A program made the position numbers and the translations under genes. A stretch of DNA of 64,000 nucleotides from Deltaproteobacteria bacterium (lineage in GTDB: Bacteria; Desulfobacterota; Desulfobacteria; Desulfobacterales; QNYZ01): contig QNYZ01000061.1 of assembly GCA_003973265.1 (NCBI GenBank), positions 38,785 through 102,784 on the forward strand, written 5' to 3'. Below are positions 39,657 through 48,121 of the stretch, in pieces. A model generated the notes under the pieces. The model searched no databases. It saw only the letters and a program-made list of their open reading frames with translations, and was not told the DNA's origin. The first letter of the stretch is position 1, and every line of letters begins with the position of its first letter.

Positions 39657-39993
39657 AAAATTACCTCCTTCTGTATGAAATTATTGGTCTATTTTTTTCA
39701 TCTCAAGCATCTAATCCCACAAATAACGGGAATCCTTTTTAGCTCGCCGCCTTGCAGACACCCCCCTTCCTATGCTGTTTAGAAAAAATTAATTGCGTAT
39801 CAAACCAATAAATCCATCAAAAAGCATGCCAAATCAGTTGAAATTATAACATATTATAATCACATGATATATATCTTTTCGCCTACCAGGCTGACGCCAT
39901 CTGAAGGTGTCATTTCCAGCGGAAAGTGCCGCCTGGAGTTTGCACTGGCGTGGATACAATTGTCCCCGGCTGTAGTTTCAAAGGGGCTTTGTT
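39657..39993. other. regulatory intergenic region upstream of the exporter
   Basis: This 337-nt region has no gene. It holds the sigma-54-like element (39816-39832), an AT-rich inverted repeat ATTATAA/TTATAAT (39843-39849, 39854-39860) and an imperfect repeat TGACGCC/GGTGTCA (39892-39898, 39906-39912). The last is ~70 bp upstream of the -24 element, where an activator could bind. Confidence 0.45.
39816..39832 (-). promoter_or_regulatory. candidate sigma-54 promoter of the exporter gene
   Basis: On the minus strand TTGGCATGCTTTTTGAT matches the -24 TTGGCAxG and -12 TTG elements with correct 10-nt GG-to-G spacing, but has GA instead of GC at -12. It is ~160 nt before the exporter start and downstream of an NtrC-type regulator gene. 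Confidence 0.4.
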
Positions 39994-41382
39994 TCAGGTT
40001 CGAAATTTTTGCGGTCGGATATGGTATCTTTTGATGATTTTTTGAAGAGATTGGCGTTTAATTCCACTGATTTTTGCAGACGTGGTAATGTTTCCCCGGG
40101 TATGATCCAGCAACTGGTGCAGGTATTGACGGGTAAAGGCCTCAATGGCCTTGGCTTTCAAATCCTTGTAGGGCCGGGTAAGATCGACAATGGCATGATT
40201 TTCATTCATTGTCTGCGTGTTGACAGACGAAAACGTTTTTTTGATGACACGCCCCGGGATCATGGCATACCATTCACGAATTGTGTTTTCCAGCTCCCGG
40301 GTATTTCCCGGCCATGACCGCTCAAGCAGCTCATTTATCACTTCGGGCGTCACCGACTTGGGTGTCGAGTCCTGCTCACAGGCAATTTTCTCCAGAAAAT
40401 GTTCCACCAGCAGGGGCAGATCTTCCTTGATATCCTCCAGCGAAGGCATGGTCAGGGATGCCACATTTAAACGGTAGTACAGATCCTCCCGGAATTCGTG
40501 TTTCTCAATTTTCTTTTCCAGGTCCTGGTTGGTGGCGGCAATAATCCGGACATCTACCTCGTGGCTGACAGTTGCCCCCAGCGGCGTGATCTGTTTTTCC
40601 TGCAATACCCTGAGAAGCTTGGATTGCATTGTCAGTGACAGGTCCCCGATTTCATCTAGAAAGATGGTACTTCCCTGGGCCTGGTCAAACATTCCTCGTT
40701 TATCTGAAATGGCATTGGTAAACGCCCCTTTTTTGTATCCAAACAACTCACTTTCAAGGATGGTTTCCGGCAAAGCCGGGCAATTGACCGTTACCATTTC
40801 CCGGCTGCGCCGTTCACTGAACGCGTGAATCGCCTGCCCGGCAAGTTCTTTACCTGTTCCCGTTTCACCCCTAATCAACACGGTGATATCCGTTTTGGCC
40901 AGCATTTTTATTTTATTTAATACCGATCTCATGGGCGGGCTTTGCCCGACTATTTTTCTGAATGAACTTTGCTTGTCCAATGCCTGCAGAAGACGGCTGT
41001 TCTCACGCACCAGCCGGTTGCGCTCCAGCCCGTTTTCAACCAGATGAATCAACCGCTCTTCATCAAAGGGCTTTTGGATAAAATCGAAAGCCCCTTCCTT
41101 GATGGCGGTAACAGCCCGTTCGACTGACCCGAAAGCGGTCATGATGATCACTGTGATAGTGGCATCAACTTTGCGGATTTTCTGCAACAAGGTGATGCCG
41201 TCCATGCCCGGCATGCGGATATCGGTAAGAACAACGTCGATCGGCCGTCCCCGGATAATCGCAAGTGCATCCGGTCCGTTGTCTGCCAGAACAACATGGC
41301 AACCCAGCTCCGAGGCGATCAACCGTTTCAACCCACGCAGCAGATCGGCCTCATCATCCACAATCAAAACAGTATCCTTCAA
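39994..41382 (-). CDS. NtrC-family response regulator with GAFTNA loop
   Basis: A 462-residue sigma-54 activator: receiver domain 1-120 with D9/D10, phospho-acceptor D54 and K104, AAA+ domain ~140-380 with Walker A GETGTGKE and FLDEIGD, and a C-terminal Fis-type helix-turn-helix (GNITTSAKISGIKRQSLQKII). The sigma-54-contacting loop reads GAFTNA (219-224) instead of GAFTGA. It begins 12 nt after the sensor kinase gene and precedes the exporter, so kinase, regulator and exporter look like a signal-to-transport unit. Confidence 0.9.
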   Translation of the reverse strand: MKDTVLIVDDEADLLRGLKRLIASELGCHVVLADNGPDALAIIRGRPIDVVLTDIRMPGMDGITLLQKIRKVDATITVIIMTAFGSVERAVTAIKEGAFDFIQKPFDEERLIHLVENGLERNRLVRENSRLLQALDKQSSFRKIVGQSPPMRSVLNKIKMLAKTDITVLIRGETGTGKELAGQAIHAFSERRSREMVTVNCPALPETILESELFGYKKGAFTNAISDKRGMFDQAQGSTIFLDEIGDLSLTMQSKLLRVLQEKQITPLGATVSHEVDVRIIAATNQDLEKKIEKHEFREDLYYRLNVASLTMPSLEDIKEDLPLLVEHFLEKIACEQDSTPKSVTPEVINELLERSWPGNTRELENTIREWYAMIPGRVIKKTFSSVNTQTMNENHAIVDLTRPYKDLKAKAIEAFTRQYLHQLLDHTRGNITTSAKISGIKRQSLQKIIKRYHIRPQKFRT

Positions 41383-41394
41383 TCCCTACTCCTT

Positions 41395-43350
41395 TCAGGT
41401 CGACTCCCCGGTGATGGATAAGAAAACAGTAAACGTACTTCCCTTTCCCAGATCACTGGTCACTTCAATCTCGCCGCCGTGCTGTTTGATGATACCATAG
41501 CTGACCGACAACCCCAACCCGGTACCCTTTTGGGACCCTTTGGTCGTAAAGAACGGTTCGAATATTCGGCCGATATGTTTTTCAGCGATTCCAGCACCGG
41601 TATCAGCCACCGCAACAGACACCGTATTTCCATGATCGTGGAGTCTTGTCCGGACGGTTAACGTCCCTCCAGATACCATGGCCTGGCGGGCGTTCATGAA
41701 AAGATTCATCAGGACCTGTTTGATTTTTTGCGGGTCCACCGTGATCTCCGGGATATCATCGGAATAGTCTTTATCTACAAAAATTCTGTCTTTATCCAGT
41801 TGGGGCAAAATAACGGCAAGAACATCATCAATACAGGTATGAATGTCGGTCGGAATCCGTTTCGGTTCTGAAATCCGGGAAAAATTAAGCAGTGCGTCCA
41901 CTACCGACTGGCATTGTTCGGTATGCTTGCGGATAATTCGAATATCATCTATCATCTGTGTCTTTTCGGATAGTTCTTTGGCGATAAGGTTCGAATAACA
42001 CTTAATGACGCCCAGCGGGTTATTAATTTCATGAGCCACGCCTGATGCCAGCTGGCCGATGGCGGCCAGCTTCTCTGTCTGTGACAGGTATTTCTCCATT
42101 CGGCGCTTATCCGTTACATCACGCAATATCACATCAATGCCGGTGAACTGATCATTATCGTCCCGGCGGACTGTGGCGGAAAGCATCACCATCAGCTTCT
42201 TCCCTGTCCGGTCGACCATCGGCCTTTCCAGTCCATTGACATATCCTTCTTTTTCAACCGTATTAAAAAAATGGCGTGCATCCCTGACATCCCAAAAAAG
42301 CTGATACGCGGTCTCAATGGAGAGCGCTTCTTCCCGGCCCATCAGTCCAAACAGTTTCAATCCGGCAAGATTGATATCCTTGATCCGGGTTTTACAGTCC
42401 AGGATAATAATCGCATCCTGGGACGTTTCGAAAATATGACGGTATTTGGCCTCAGACGTTTTTAATCCATCGTGAGCCCGCTTCAGATCTCCGGCCACAT
42501 GTTCAAATGCCTCTTTCAGTTGTGCCACTTCATCGCCTACTTCAAGAAACAGAATCTCATCCTGGCTGTCGTCCTTTCCAGAGATGCTGCGAAATGTGGC
42601 CAGCAGATCCTTCAGCTCGGATACCACTGTCCGGTTAAAGAGAAGATAGAACAGGCCCAGCAAAGATACCAGCGAAACCACAGCAATGATAAAAATACTG
42701 AACGCCGCCTCCCTGACCCGGACAAAAGAGATATCCACCGGAATATAAATCGTGTCTGCTGCCACCACATCGCCTATGGAATAATGAAAGCCGCCTTTGG
42801 TCCCATAGATTTTGATCAGATCTATCGGTGCCACTGCGGGATCTCCATGGCACCTGAGACATTCGGCTTCGGCATAGATGGCCCTGAGGCGTGTATAGTA
42901 CGAACGATCATTGGTTTTAATCACGCCATGCCACTCATCGGCTTCCGGGTGTTCCTGAAACCATTTCAGCATTTTCTTCTCAAATCCATCAGCCTGATTA
43001 AGAGGATTCATGGGATTTACCGATGCCCTTTTATAGTTAAACTCCGGAAACCGTTCCCGGACCCGCTGCATGACCTCACGACCGATAAACGAAGTCGACA
43101 TGGCATGGGGAATAAACCCGTCTCGCGGCAGGATGTCCACCATCTTGGGCCTGAGGATATCTTTCACATAGGTTCTTGTGGCATCCGCCGTACTGATGAA
43201 TATTTCAGTTTCCTTATAAACATCCCGGGTAACCATCGCCTTGAGGTATAAATAAGCCACCAGCGAGACAACGATGGAAAATATCAATAGAATCGCCGCA
43301 GAACCAAATCGAAATTTAAATTGAACTGTTTTCTTTTTCATCATGGCCAT
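41395..43350 (-). CDS. heme-binding sensor histidine kinase (DUF3365-HAMP-PAS-HisKA)
   Basis: A 651-residue membrane kinase. A helix at ~17-38 precedes a periplasmic DUF3365/Tll0287-like domain (~40-210) with a c-type heme site C164-L-R-C167-H168. A second helix (~215-238), HAMP (~240-295), PAS (~300-420) and a HisKA domain with the phospho-histidine in SGVAHEINNPLG follow, then HATPase_c with GTGLGLSVSYGII. In-frame ATGs at codons 1, 3 and 4 leave the start uncertain by a few residues. The heme suggests sensing of redox state or a small ligand such as NO, CO or sulfide. The cognate regulator follows 12 nt downstream. Confidence 0.9.
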   Translation of the reverse strand: MAMMKKKTVQFKFRFGSAAILLIFSIVVSLVAYLYLKAMVTRDVYKETEIFISTADATRTYVKDILRPKMVDILPRDGFIPHAMSTSFIGREVMQRVRERFPEFNYKRASVNPMNPLNQADGFEKKMLKWFQEHPEADEWHGVIKTNDRSYYTRLRAIYAEAECLRCHGDPAVAPIDLIKIYGTKGGFHYSIGDVVAADTIYIPVDISFVRVREAAFSIFIIAVVSLVSLLGLFYLLFNRTVVSELKDLLATFRSISGKDDSQDEILFLEVGDEVAQLKEAFEHVAGDLKRAHDGLKTSEAKYRHIFETSQDAIIILDCKTRIKDINLAGLKLFGLMGREEALSIETAYQLFWDVRDARHFFNTVEKEGYVNGLERPMVDRTGKKLMVMLSATVRRDDNDQFTGIDVILRDVTDKRRMEKYLSQTEKLAAIGQLASGVAHEINNPLGVIKCYSNLIAKELSEKTQMIDDIRIIRKHTEQCQSVVDALLNFSRISEPKRIPTDIHTCIDDVLAVILPQLDKDRIFVDKDYSDDIPEITVDPQKIKQVLMNLFMNARQAMVSGGTLTVRTRLHDHGNTVSVAVADTGAGIAEKHIGRIFEPFFTTKGSQKGTGLGLSVSYGIIKQHGGEIEVTSDLGKGSTFTVFLSITGEST

Positions 43351-43491
43351 CCGTCGCCTGAAGAGTTATTCAATCTGATCCCTGAGTCCTGTCTTTTCTA
43401 TTCGAAAATAAAGCCCGCTATTAATATAGGGTAAAATAATGTAAATTCCGGGCATTCGTCAAGCAACCCGGGACAACACAGGGCAACTATC

Positions 43492-43508
43492 TTATATTTC
43501 AAATATAA
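43492..43508. promoter_or_regulatory. 17-bp AT palindrome, operator candidate
   Basis: TTATATTT and AAATATAA are perfect 8-bp inverted arms around a single C. The site lies ~140 nt upstream of the sensor kinase gene start and ~215 nt before the PilZ gene. It could bind a dimeric repressor; an AT-rich chance palindrome cannot be excluded. Confidence 0.3.
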
Positions 43509-43654
43509 TTTAATTTTTTATGGAAACTGACCGCAGACAGGACTTGCAGAAAGCGGCCGGATTCCATCATTTCACCGTATTACATCTGGCATAGGGTCAG
43601 AAATAACACCCGCTTCAACAAACGGATTGCCGAACAGGGCGCCCAACTTTGCGC

Positions 43655-43684
43655 TTGACATAAAAAACAAGATTGCATTATGAT
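43655..43684 (+). promoter_or_regulatory. sigma-70 promoter of the PilZ gene
   Basis: TTGACA (43655-43660) and TATGAT (43679-43684) are separated by 18 bp. It is ~40 nt before the start codon, which itself has GGTGG upstream. Confidence 0.6.
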
Positions 43685-43722
43685 CGGCGACAGTTAGAAA
43701 CACACATATGGTGGTTTAACCC

Positions 43723-44082
43723 ATGGCCGTAAAAGATAAAAGAAAAGCACCCCGCATCGATTCACTGAACCTGATTTCTTACGTCGTATATGATGAATCC
43801 GACAATGCCATCAGGCAGGGTATGGGGCGGACGCTGAATATTTCCGAAACAGGAATCTGCCTGGATACCTATAGGGCCTTATCCCGCAGGCAGAAAGTAT
43901 CCCTGTCCATCGGCCTCCGGGACAATGTGGTAGAAATTATCGGACAAGTCGTCCATGTCAGAAAAAGAAAAAACGGCCGGTTTGACAATGGTATTGATTT
44001 TATTGAAATGGACCAAAACCAGCAATCGGTTCTAGACCATTTCCTTACGGCCTATTACAAGGCAACCGCTGCCGACCGGTAA
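43723..44082 (+). CDS. PilZ domain protein
   Basis: A 119-residue single-domain PilZ-like protein. The N terminus DKRKAPRIDSLNLISYVVYD resembles the RxxxR c-di-GMP switch region (K/R-rich stretch then a strand), followed by TLNISETGICLDT, the usual D/NxSxxG motif in the form NISETG, and a beta-barrel ending in IDFIEMDQNQQSVLDHFL. It probably acts as a c-di-GMP receptor or adaptor, perhaps for the diguanylate cyclase at 34 kb. It has its own promoter. Confidence 0.85.
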   Translation: MAVKDKRKAPRIDSLNLISYVVYDESDNAIRQGMGRTLNISETGICLDTYRALSRRQKVSLSIGLRDNVVEIIGQVVHVRKRKNGRFDNGIDFIEMDQNQQSVLDHFLTAYYKATAADR

Positions 44083-44119
44083 AAAAGGTTATGCCGATCT
44101 ATCCCTGCGGTAAAATCGA

Positions 44120-44710
44120 ATGTCGGATGTAACCCTGTCGATCGTTTTTATCTCTGTCATATATATCGTCGCTTCTCTCCTTTTCTCCTGAAAAAAAAGC
44201 CCGGTTGATATCGTATCTACCCGGTATTCACCTTTTTTCTTCTATTTTTCATTTTCCTTTCATAAGGCCGCATTCAAGACAATCGTCAATACCGTTCTGG
44301 AAAGCAAGCAGCCCCAGATCCGGCAGAAAAACCTGCACATCGCCAATACGGTTGAAGACGATCGGGTCGTCACCGGGGACAGCTTCCTCCTTTTTCAGGC
44401 CATATCGAATCTTATCCAGAATGCCATCGATTTCAGCCCCGAGGGGGGATGTATCGCCTTAGATACCGGTATTGACGGAGCGATGCTGCGGTTCACTGTG
44501 ACAGACGAGGGAACATCCATCCCGGACTATGCCCGGGAAAAAATTTTTGACAAGTTCTTTTCTCTGCAACGACCCGGCAACGGGAAAAAGAGCACCGGCC
44601 TGGGGCTGAACCTGGTTAAAGAGGTTGCCCAGCTCCACAACGGAAAAATCACGCTGACGAATCGGACCCGGCAGCGCGTCCGTGCCACCTTGTCCCTTCC
44701 ATTATCGTGA
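44120..44710 (+). pseudogene. broken sensor histidine kinase (CreC-like C terminus)
   Basis: An ATG at 44120 opens a 23-residue hydrophobic peptide (MSDVTLSIVFISVIYIVASL) that meets a TGA at 44189. The same frame continues to 44710 and from ~44264 encodes a kinase C-terminal half: QAISNLIQNAIDFSPEGG (N box), DEGTSIPDYAREKIFDKFF (G1/F box) and KKSTGLGLNLVKEVAQLHNGK (G2 box), ending in TLSLPLS. The periplasmic sensor, HAMP and HisKA domains are missing. It resembles CreC-type kinases. An internal deletion plus a nonsense change is the simplest explanation. Confidence 0.7.
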
Positions 44711-45817
44711 TTTTCTTTTCCGCTCCCTTTCCGCCGTGACGCAGTAAATACCCTCGCCTTGACGGGTGGGGCCAAAGCAGAGATTATCCGACCGGCAGGC
44801 CGCCGGCGCCCGGTCTCCGGCCTGCCACCTTTTAATCAGACCAGGCTCCCGGATAAACGGTCGGCACATGGAGATGAAATCGGCGCTGTTTTCGGCAACC
44901 GCCTTTTCTGCCACGGCAAAAGACCGGATACCTCCAACCAGGATAATCGGGATATCAACCGCCGCTTTTAAAGCCGTGGCCGCCCCCTTGAAATAGGCTT
45001 CATCCGCCTGCCTGCGAATCCCCATCCGGATCGGGCTTTTCCGGCCGGAAAGGGCGGTCCCGCCGGACACTTCAATGGCGTCTATACCCTTCGCCTGCAA
45101 CATTCGACCGGCCACAACGGCATCATCCAGTTCAAACCCGCCGTTAATAAAGTCTGCGGCATTCATTTTAATCAATACCGGGTAGTCTTTTCCGACCTGT
45201 GCCCGGATCGCTTCAATGATCTCCAGATGAATCCGCACTCTGTTTTCCAGTTCACCGCCGTATTCATCGCTCCGATGGTTGAAAAAAGGAGACAGAAACT
45301 GGCTGAGCAGATATCCATGGGCGGCGTGTATCTGGACCCCGTCAAATCCGGCAGACCGGGCGCGGGTGGCCGCCCGGCCAAAATCGGCGACAAGATGACG
45401 AATATCTGAAATAGTCATTTCCCGGATCGGATGGTTTGTTATTTTCTCAATGGCCGACGGCGCCAGGGGCCGATGCCCGGTACGTTCCGGATCTGCATAA
45501 ATACCGGAATGGGCCAGCTGGGCCACAATCGAGCCGCCTTTTTCGTGGACGGCATCGACCATTTTTCCAAGCCCGGCCACCAGGCCGTCTTTGTAAATAC
45601 CGAGCTGGCGGCAGCCGGCCTGCCCCTCTTTTGTCACATACGCATGTCCCGTGATAATCAGACCGACATCCCCTTCGGCCAGGTTCGCCATGACAGCAAC
45701 CAGTTCATCGGTCACCGCACCATCTTCAGTGGCCAGCCCTTCCCAGGTGGCCGAACGTACGAAACGATTTTTCAGATGCATGCCATTAATGGCAAAGGGT
45801 TTAAAAAGTATTGACAT
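44702..45817 (-). CDS. NADH:flavin oxidoreductase (old yellow enzyme family)
   Basis: A 371-residue FMN-dependent TIM-barrel enzyme. The start at 45817 (MSILFKPFAINGMHLKNRFV) fits the family; an earlier in-frame ATG would add 54 non-conserved residues overlapping the neighbouring gene. Seen: VRSATWEGLA, GRAATRARSAGFDGVQIHAAHGYLLSQFLSPF, RVRIHLEIIEAIR, and a C-terminal FISMCRPFIREPGL. A Cys-containing segment near the end (CRSDNLCFGP) might hold an Fe-S ligand, but the second Rossmann part is absent. The substrate is unknown. It follows the class IV aminotransferase gene by ~100 nt. Confidence 0.85.
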   Translation of the reverse strand: MSILFKPFAINGMHLKNRFVRSATWEGLATEDGAVTDELVAVMANLAEGDVGLIITGHAYVTKEGQAGCRQLGIYKDGLVAGLGKMVDAVHEKGGSIVAQLAHSGIYADPERTGHRPLAPSAIEKITNHPIREMTISDIRHLVADFGRAATRARSAGFDGVQIHAAHGYLLSQFLSPFFNHRSDEYGGELENRVRIHLEIIEAIRAQVGKDYPVLIKMNAADFINGGFELDDAVVAGRMLQAKGIDAIEVSGGTALSGRKSPIRMGIRRQADEAYFKGAATALKAAVDIPIILVGGIRSFAVAEKAVAENSADFISMCRPFIREPGLIKRWQAGDRAPAACRSDNLCFGPTRQGEGIYCVTAERERKRKSR

Positions 45818-45914
45818 GAACTCTTTCTTTCTGTGGAGACGATCCTGACGCTGGCCAGGGGGGTATGATTGCCGGTGCAGTTCACCCGGGCTGCGGTCAA
45901 ACCGGTTTTCGCAT

Positions 45915-46838
45915 CTATCCGGAAACAACCGGAAAAAGCCACTTCCTGAAATTTTCGTCCCGGCCATTGATGATGTCACCCATGATCTTTGATATATTCC
46001 GGGTGACCGGTCCCGGAACGGTATCGATGGTGCGGTTTTCTATCTGTCGAACCGGAAGCACTTTATTCGGTGTCCCCGCCAGGAACAATTCGTCGGCAGT
46101 CAATAGCCAGCGACGCGGGATACGCGCCTCTTTGACGTCAACATCATAAAATCGTGCGGCGGAAATAATCGAGCTCCGGGTAATGCTTTTAAGCACGGTG
46201 CCGGGTGCCGGCGTCCAAAGCGTCCCGTCTTTTACGAAAAAAATGGACTCGGTGGGTCCTTCAGCGACAAACCCCTGGGTATCGAGGAGCACCACATTTT
46301 CAAATCCACGGCGTCTGGCCTCATTTCTGGCCACCATCCCGTTTAAATAATTGGCGGCGGCCTTGGCTTCGACGGGAACAGTTTGCGGGTCCAGTTTTCG
46401 CCAGGAAGAAATACCCACCGTGGTACCGGTGTCAAACGGAAAAGACAGCCCGCCCAGATCGTGTTCGGGATCGACCACAAAAATTGAGATGCTCAGGGGC
46501 GCATCCGGTGGCAGGATACTGAACGCCACGTCGGTATACGCGCCGATAATCTTGATAAAGCCCGATTCGACCTGATTGCGCCGGACGGTCTCTTTTACCC
46601 TCTCCGCGAGTTGTTCCGGGGTAAAGGGAATTTCCATTTCCAGTAGATCGGCGGTCCGATACAGACGTTGAATATGTTTATCCAGTCTGAAAATAACGGA
46701 ATCTGATTCAATGGAATGCAACCCCATGATTTCAAAAATCGCGCTTCCCCGGCCAAATCCATGGCTCATCTGGTGAACCGTGGCCTGGTCCCAGCTGATA
46801 TAGGTATCATTCGTGAATACGATGCGATCAGTAAGCAT
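45915..46838 (-). CDS. class IV aminotransferase
   Basis: A 307-residue PLP enzyme of the branched-chain/D-amino acid aminotransferase/ADC lyase fold. K159 in VEAKAAANYLNGMVARNEA is the PLP lysine. FVAEGPTESIFFVKDGTLWTP and LKSITRSSIISAARF are also typical. Whether it is a branched-chain aminotransferase (IlvE), a D-amino acid enzyme or an aminodeoxychorismate lyase cannot be settled by eye; the length suits IlvE-like. It precedes the OYE gene on the same strand. Confidence 0.85.
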   Translation of the reverse strand: MLTDRIVFTNDTYISWDQATVHQMSHGFGRGSAIFEIMGLHSIESDSVIFRLDKHIQRLYRTADLLEMEIPFTPEQLAERVKETVRRNQVESGFIKIIGAYTDVAFSILPPDAPLSISIFVVDPEHDLGGLSFPFDTGTTVGISSWRKLDPQTVPVEAKAAANYLNGMVARNEARRRGFENVVLLDTQGFVAEGPTESIFFVKDGTLWTPAPGTVLKSITRSSIISAARFYDVDVKEARIPRRWLLTADELFLAGTPNKVLPVRQIENRTIDTVPGPVTRNISKIMGDIINGRDENFRKWLFPVVSG

Positions 46839-47265
46839 ACAAATCGTCCGTTTTGATTGCGCCAGGCCGAAATGGCGTTGGACATTTTACGTCTATCGCC
46901 TTTCAATATGGCAAAAGCGGGATAACCTGTCAATTCGCAACACGCCGAAAAGCGACAATGACACCGATCGTCACCGATGATTGTCAGTGGCGTCATACGA
47001 AGCAGGCCGGTTCCAAATGGCATAGAAAAGTACTGCATTCCCGTACACAGGTCTGAATTTGTAACTTGGGTTACATAATTTCAGGTAATTTTCTGTCAGA
47101 TTACGCGATTTCAGTATTGACGTTCAGCCCAGCATATTGTATCTGTATAATATTATGATATGTTTTTAAGTAGTAAGCAATAAACGATGATGGCATATTT
47201 TTTGCTTGATATCTTTCTAAGATGAGATCTTTTTTATCGCATAGAAAACGGCTGGACCTAAAAAA
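46839..47265. other. divergent intergenic region with sigma-54 elements
   Basis: No gene is supported in these 427 bases. The region holds the inverted repeat TGTAAC-ttgg-GTTACA (47060-47075) and, ~115 nt further on, the near-consensus sigma-54 promoter of the receiver gene. This is the usual distance for an enhancer site. Confidence 0.5.
47191..47207 (+). promoter_or_regulatory. sigma-54 promoter upstream of the receiver protein gene
   Basis: TGGCATATTTTTTGCTT carries the -24 GG and -12 GC exactly 10 nt apart and differs from the consensus TGGCAC-N5-TTGCW only at the C of TGGCAC. Transcription would start ~47217, about 50 nt before the ATG at 47266. Confidence 0.65.
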
Positions 47266-47646
47266 ATGGCGAAGAAAAAAATTCTCCTTGTGGACGACAA
47301 TCCGGACATCACACGCCCGCTCAGTCTCTTGCTGGAAGCATCTGGAAACTATGAAGTACGAGCGGAAAATCTGGGGCAAAACGCATTAACGACGGCCCGC
47401 ATCTTCCGCCCCGACCTGATTTTCCTGGATATCATGATGCCCGATATGGATGGCAACGAGATTGCCGCCATCCTTGAAAAAGATGAAGATCTCAAGCATA
47501 TCAAAATCGTATTTTTGACGGCGATTGTTACCAAGGGAGAAGTTGCAGCTGGAAGCATCACCGAAATTTCCGGCCATCCCGTGCTTGCCAAACCGGTTAG
47601 GTCCAGGGAAATGATCGACTGCATCGAAGAACTGCTGCGAGATTGA
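47266..47646 (+). CDS. stand-alone response regulator receiver protein
   Basis: A 126-residue single receiver domain: ILLVDDNPD (D11/D12), phospho-acceptor D54 in LIFLDIMMPDMDG, T/S at FLTAIVTKGE and lysine in VLAKPVRSREM. There is no output domain, so it acts like a CheY- or Spo0F-type relay. It is preceded by a strong sigma-54 promoter and followed after 218 nt by the acyl carrier protein gene on the same strand, so it may control or accompany the lipid cluster. Confidence 0.9.
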   Translation: MAKKKILLVDDNPDITRPLSLLLEASGNYEVRAENLGQNALTTARIFRPDLIFLDIMMPDMDGNEIAAILEKDEDLKHIKIVFLTAIVTKGEVAAGSITEISGHPVLAKPVRSREMIDCIEELLRD

Positions 47647-47864
47647 TTTTTTCCGACCCATATTTTCAGCTACTTACCTTGACCCGGCCTGCCTTCTTTG
47701 CCCGACCTTCCCCTTAGCGTCAATGGCAGCTGATATTTTTACCGGTTCACCTGTATGCGCCCGGCACGTCCAGGGTGGACAGAGATTTTCTTTGAATAAA
47801 ACCAATCTTTGATGTATGACTCGATACCGTTACGTTCTATTAACCCGTACCTGAGCGGATATAA

Positions 47865-48119
47865 ATGGATAGAGAAACCATAAAAAATAAAATTCTGACG
47901 ATCTTTGACGAAGAATTTGAAATCGTCAACCCCGGCGAAAACGAAGACCTCCGCGAAATCCACGGGTTTGACAGTATCGATGCGATTGAACTGCTCAGAG
48001 AAATTGAAATTATGCTTGATACCGAACTGACACGCGACGAAAAGAAAAAGGCCATGGACATCCGGACCTTCAGCCAGATATGCGATTATGTTGAATCGTT
48101 GTCGGCAGACAGGGGGTAG
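47865..48119 (+). CDS. acyl carrier protein
   Basis: An 84-residue carrier protein with the phosphopantetheine serine S37 in GFDSIDAIELL, followed by an acidic recognition helix (REIEIMLDTEL). It is diverged from housekeeping AcpP (which has DSLD). It ends 2 nt before the ketosynthase gene. It probably holds the growing acyl chain of a dedicated pathway rather than of bulk fatty acid synthesis. Confidence 0.9.
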   Translation: MDRETIKNKILTIFDEEFEIVNPGENEDLREIHGFDSIDAIELLREIEIMLDTELTRDEKKKAMDIRTFSQICDYVESLSADRG

Positions 48120-48121
48120 GC

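Larger units (their letters stand above)
43351..43722. other. divergent intergenic region with perfect palindrome
   Basis: This 372-nt region between the sensor kinase and PilZ genes has no gene. It holds a perfect palindrome (43492-43508) and a good sigma-70 promoter toward the PilZ gene (43655-43684). Confidence 0.5.

Noticed and set aside
43565..43600. CTGGCATAGGGTCAGAAAT as a sigma-54 promoter for the PilZ gene
   Set aside because: The -12 element lacks TTGC, and a much better sigma-70 promoter lies closer to the gene.
44120..44191. In-frame TGA at 44189 as a possible selenocysteine codon (selA is present in the genome)
   Set aside because: The codon lies in a hydrophobic segment of a kinase relic whose middle domains are missing; no redox context and no SECIS-like hairpin was evident.
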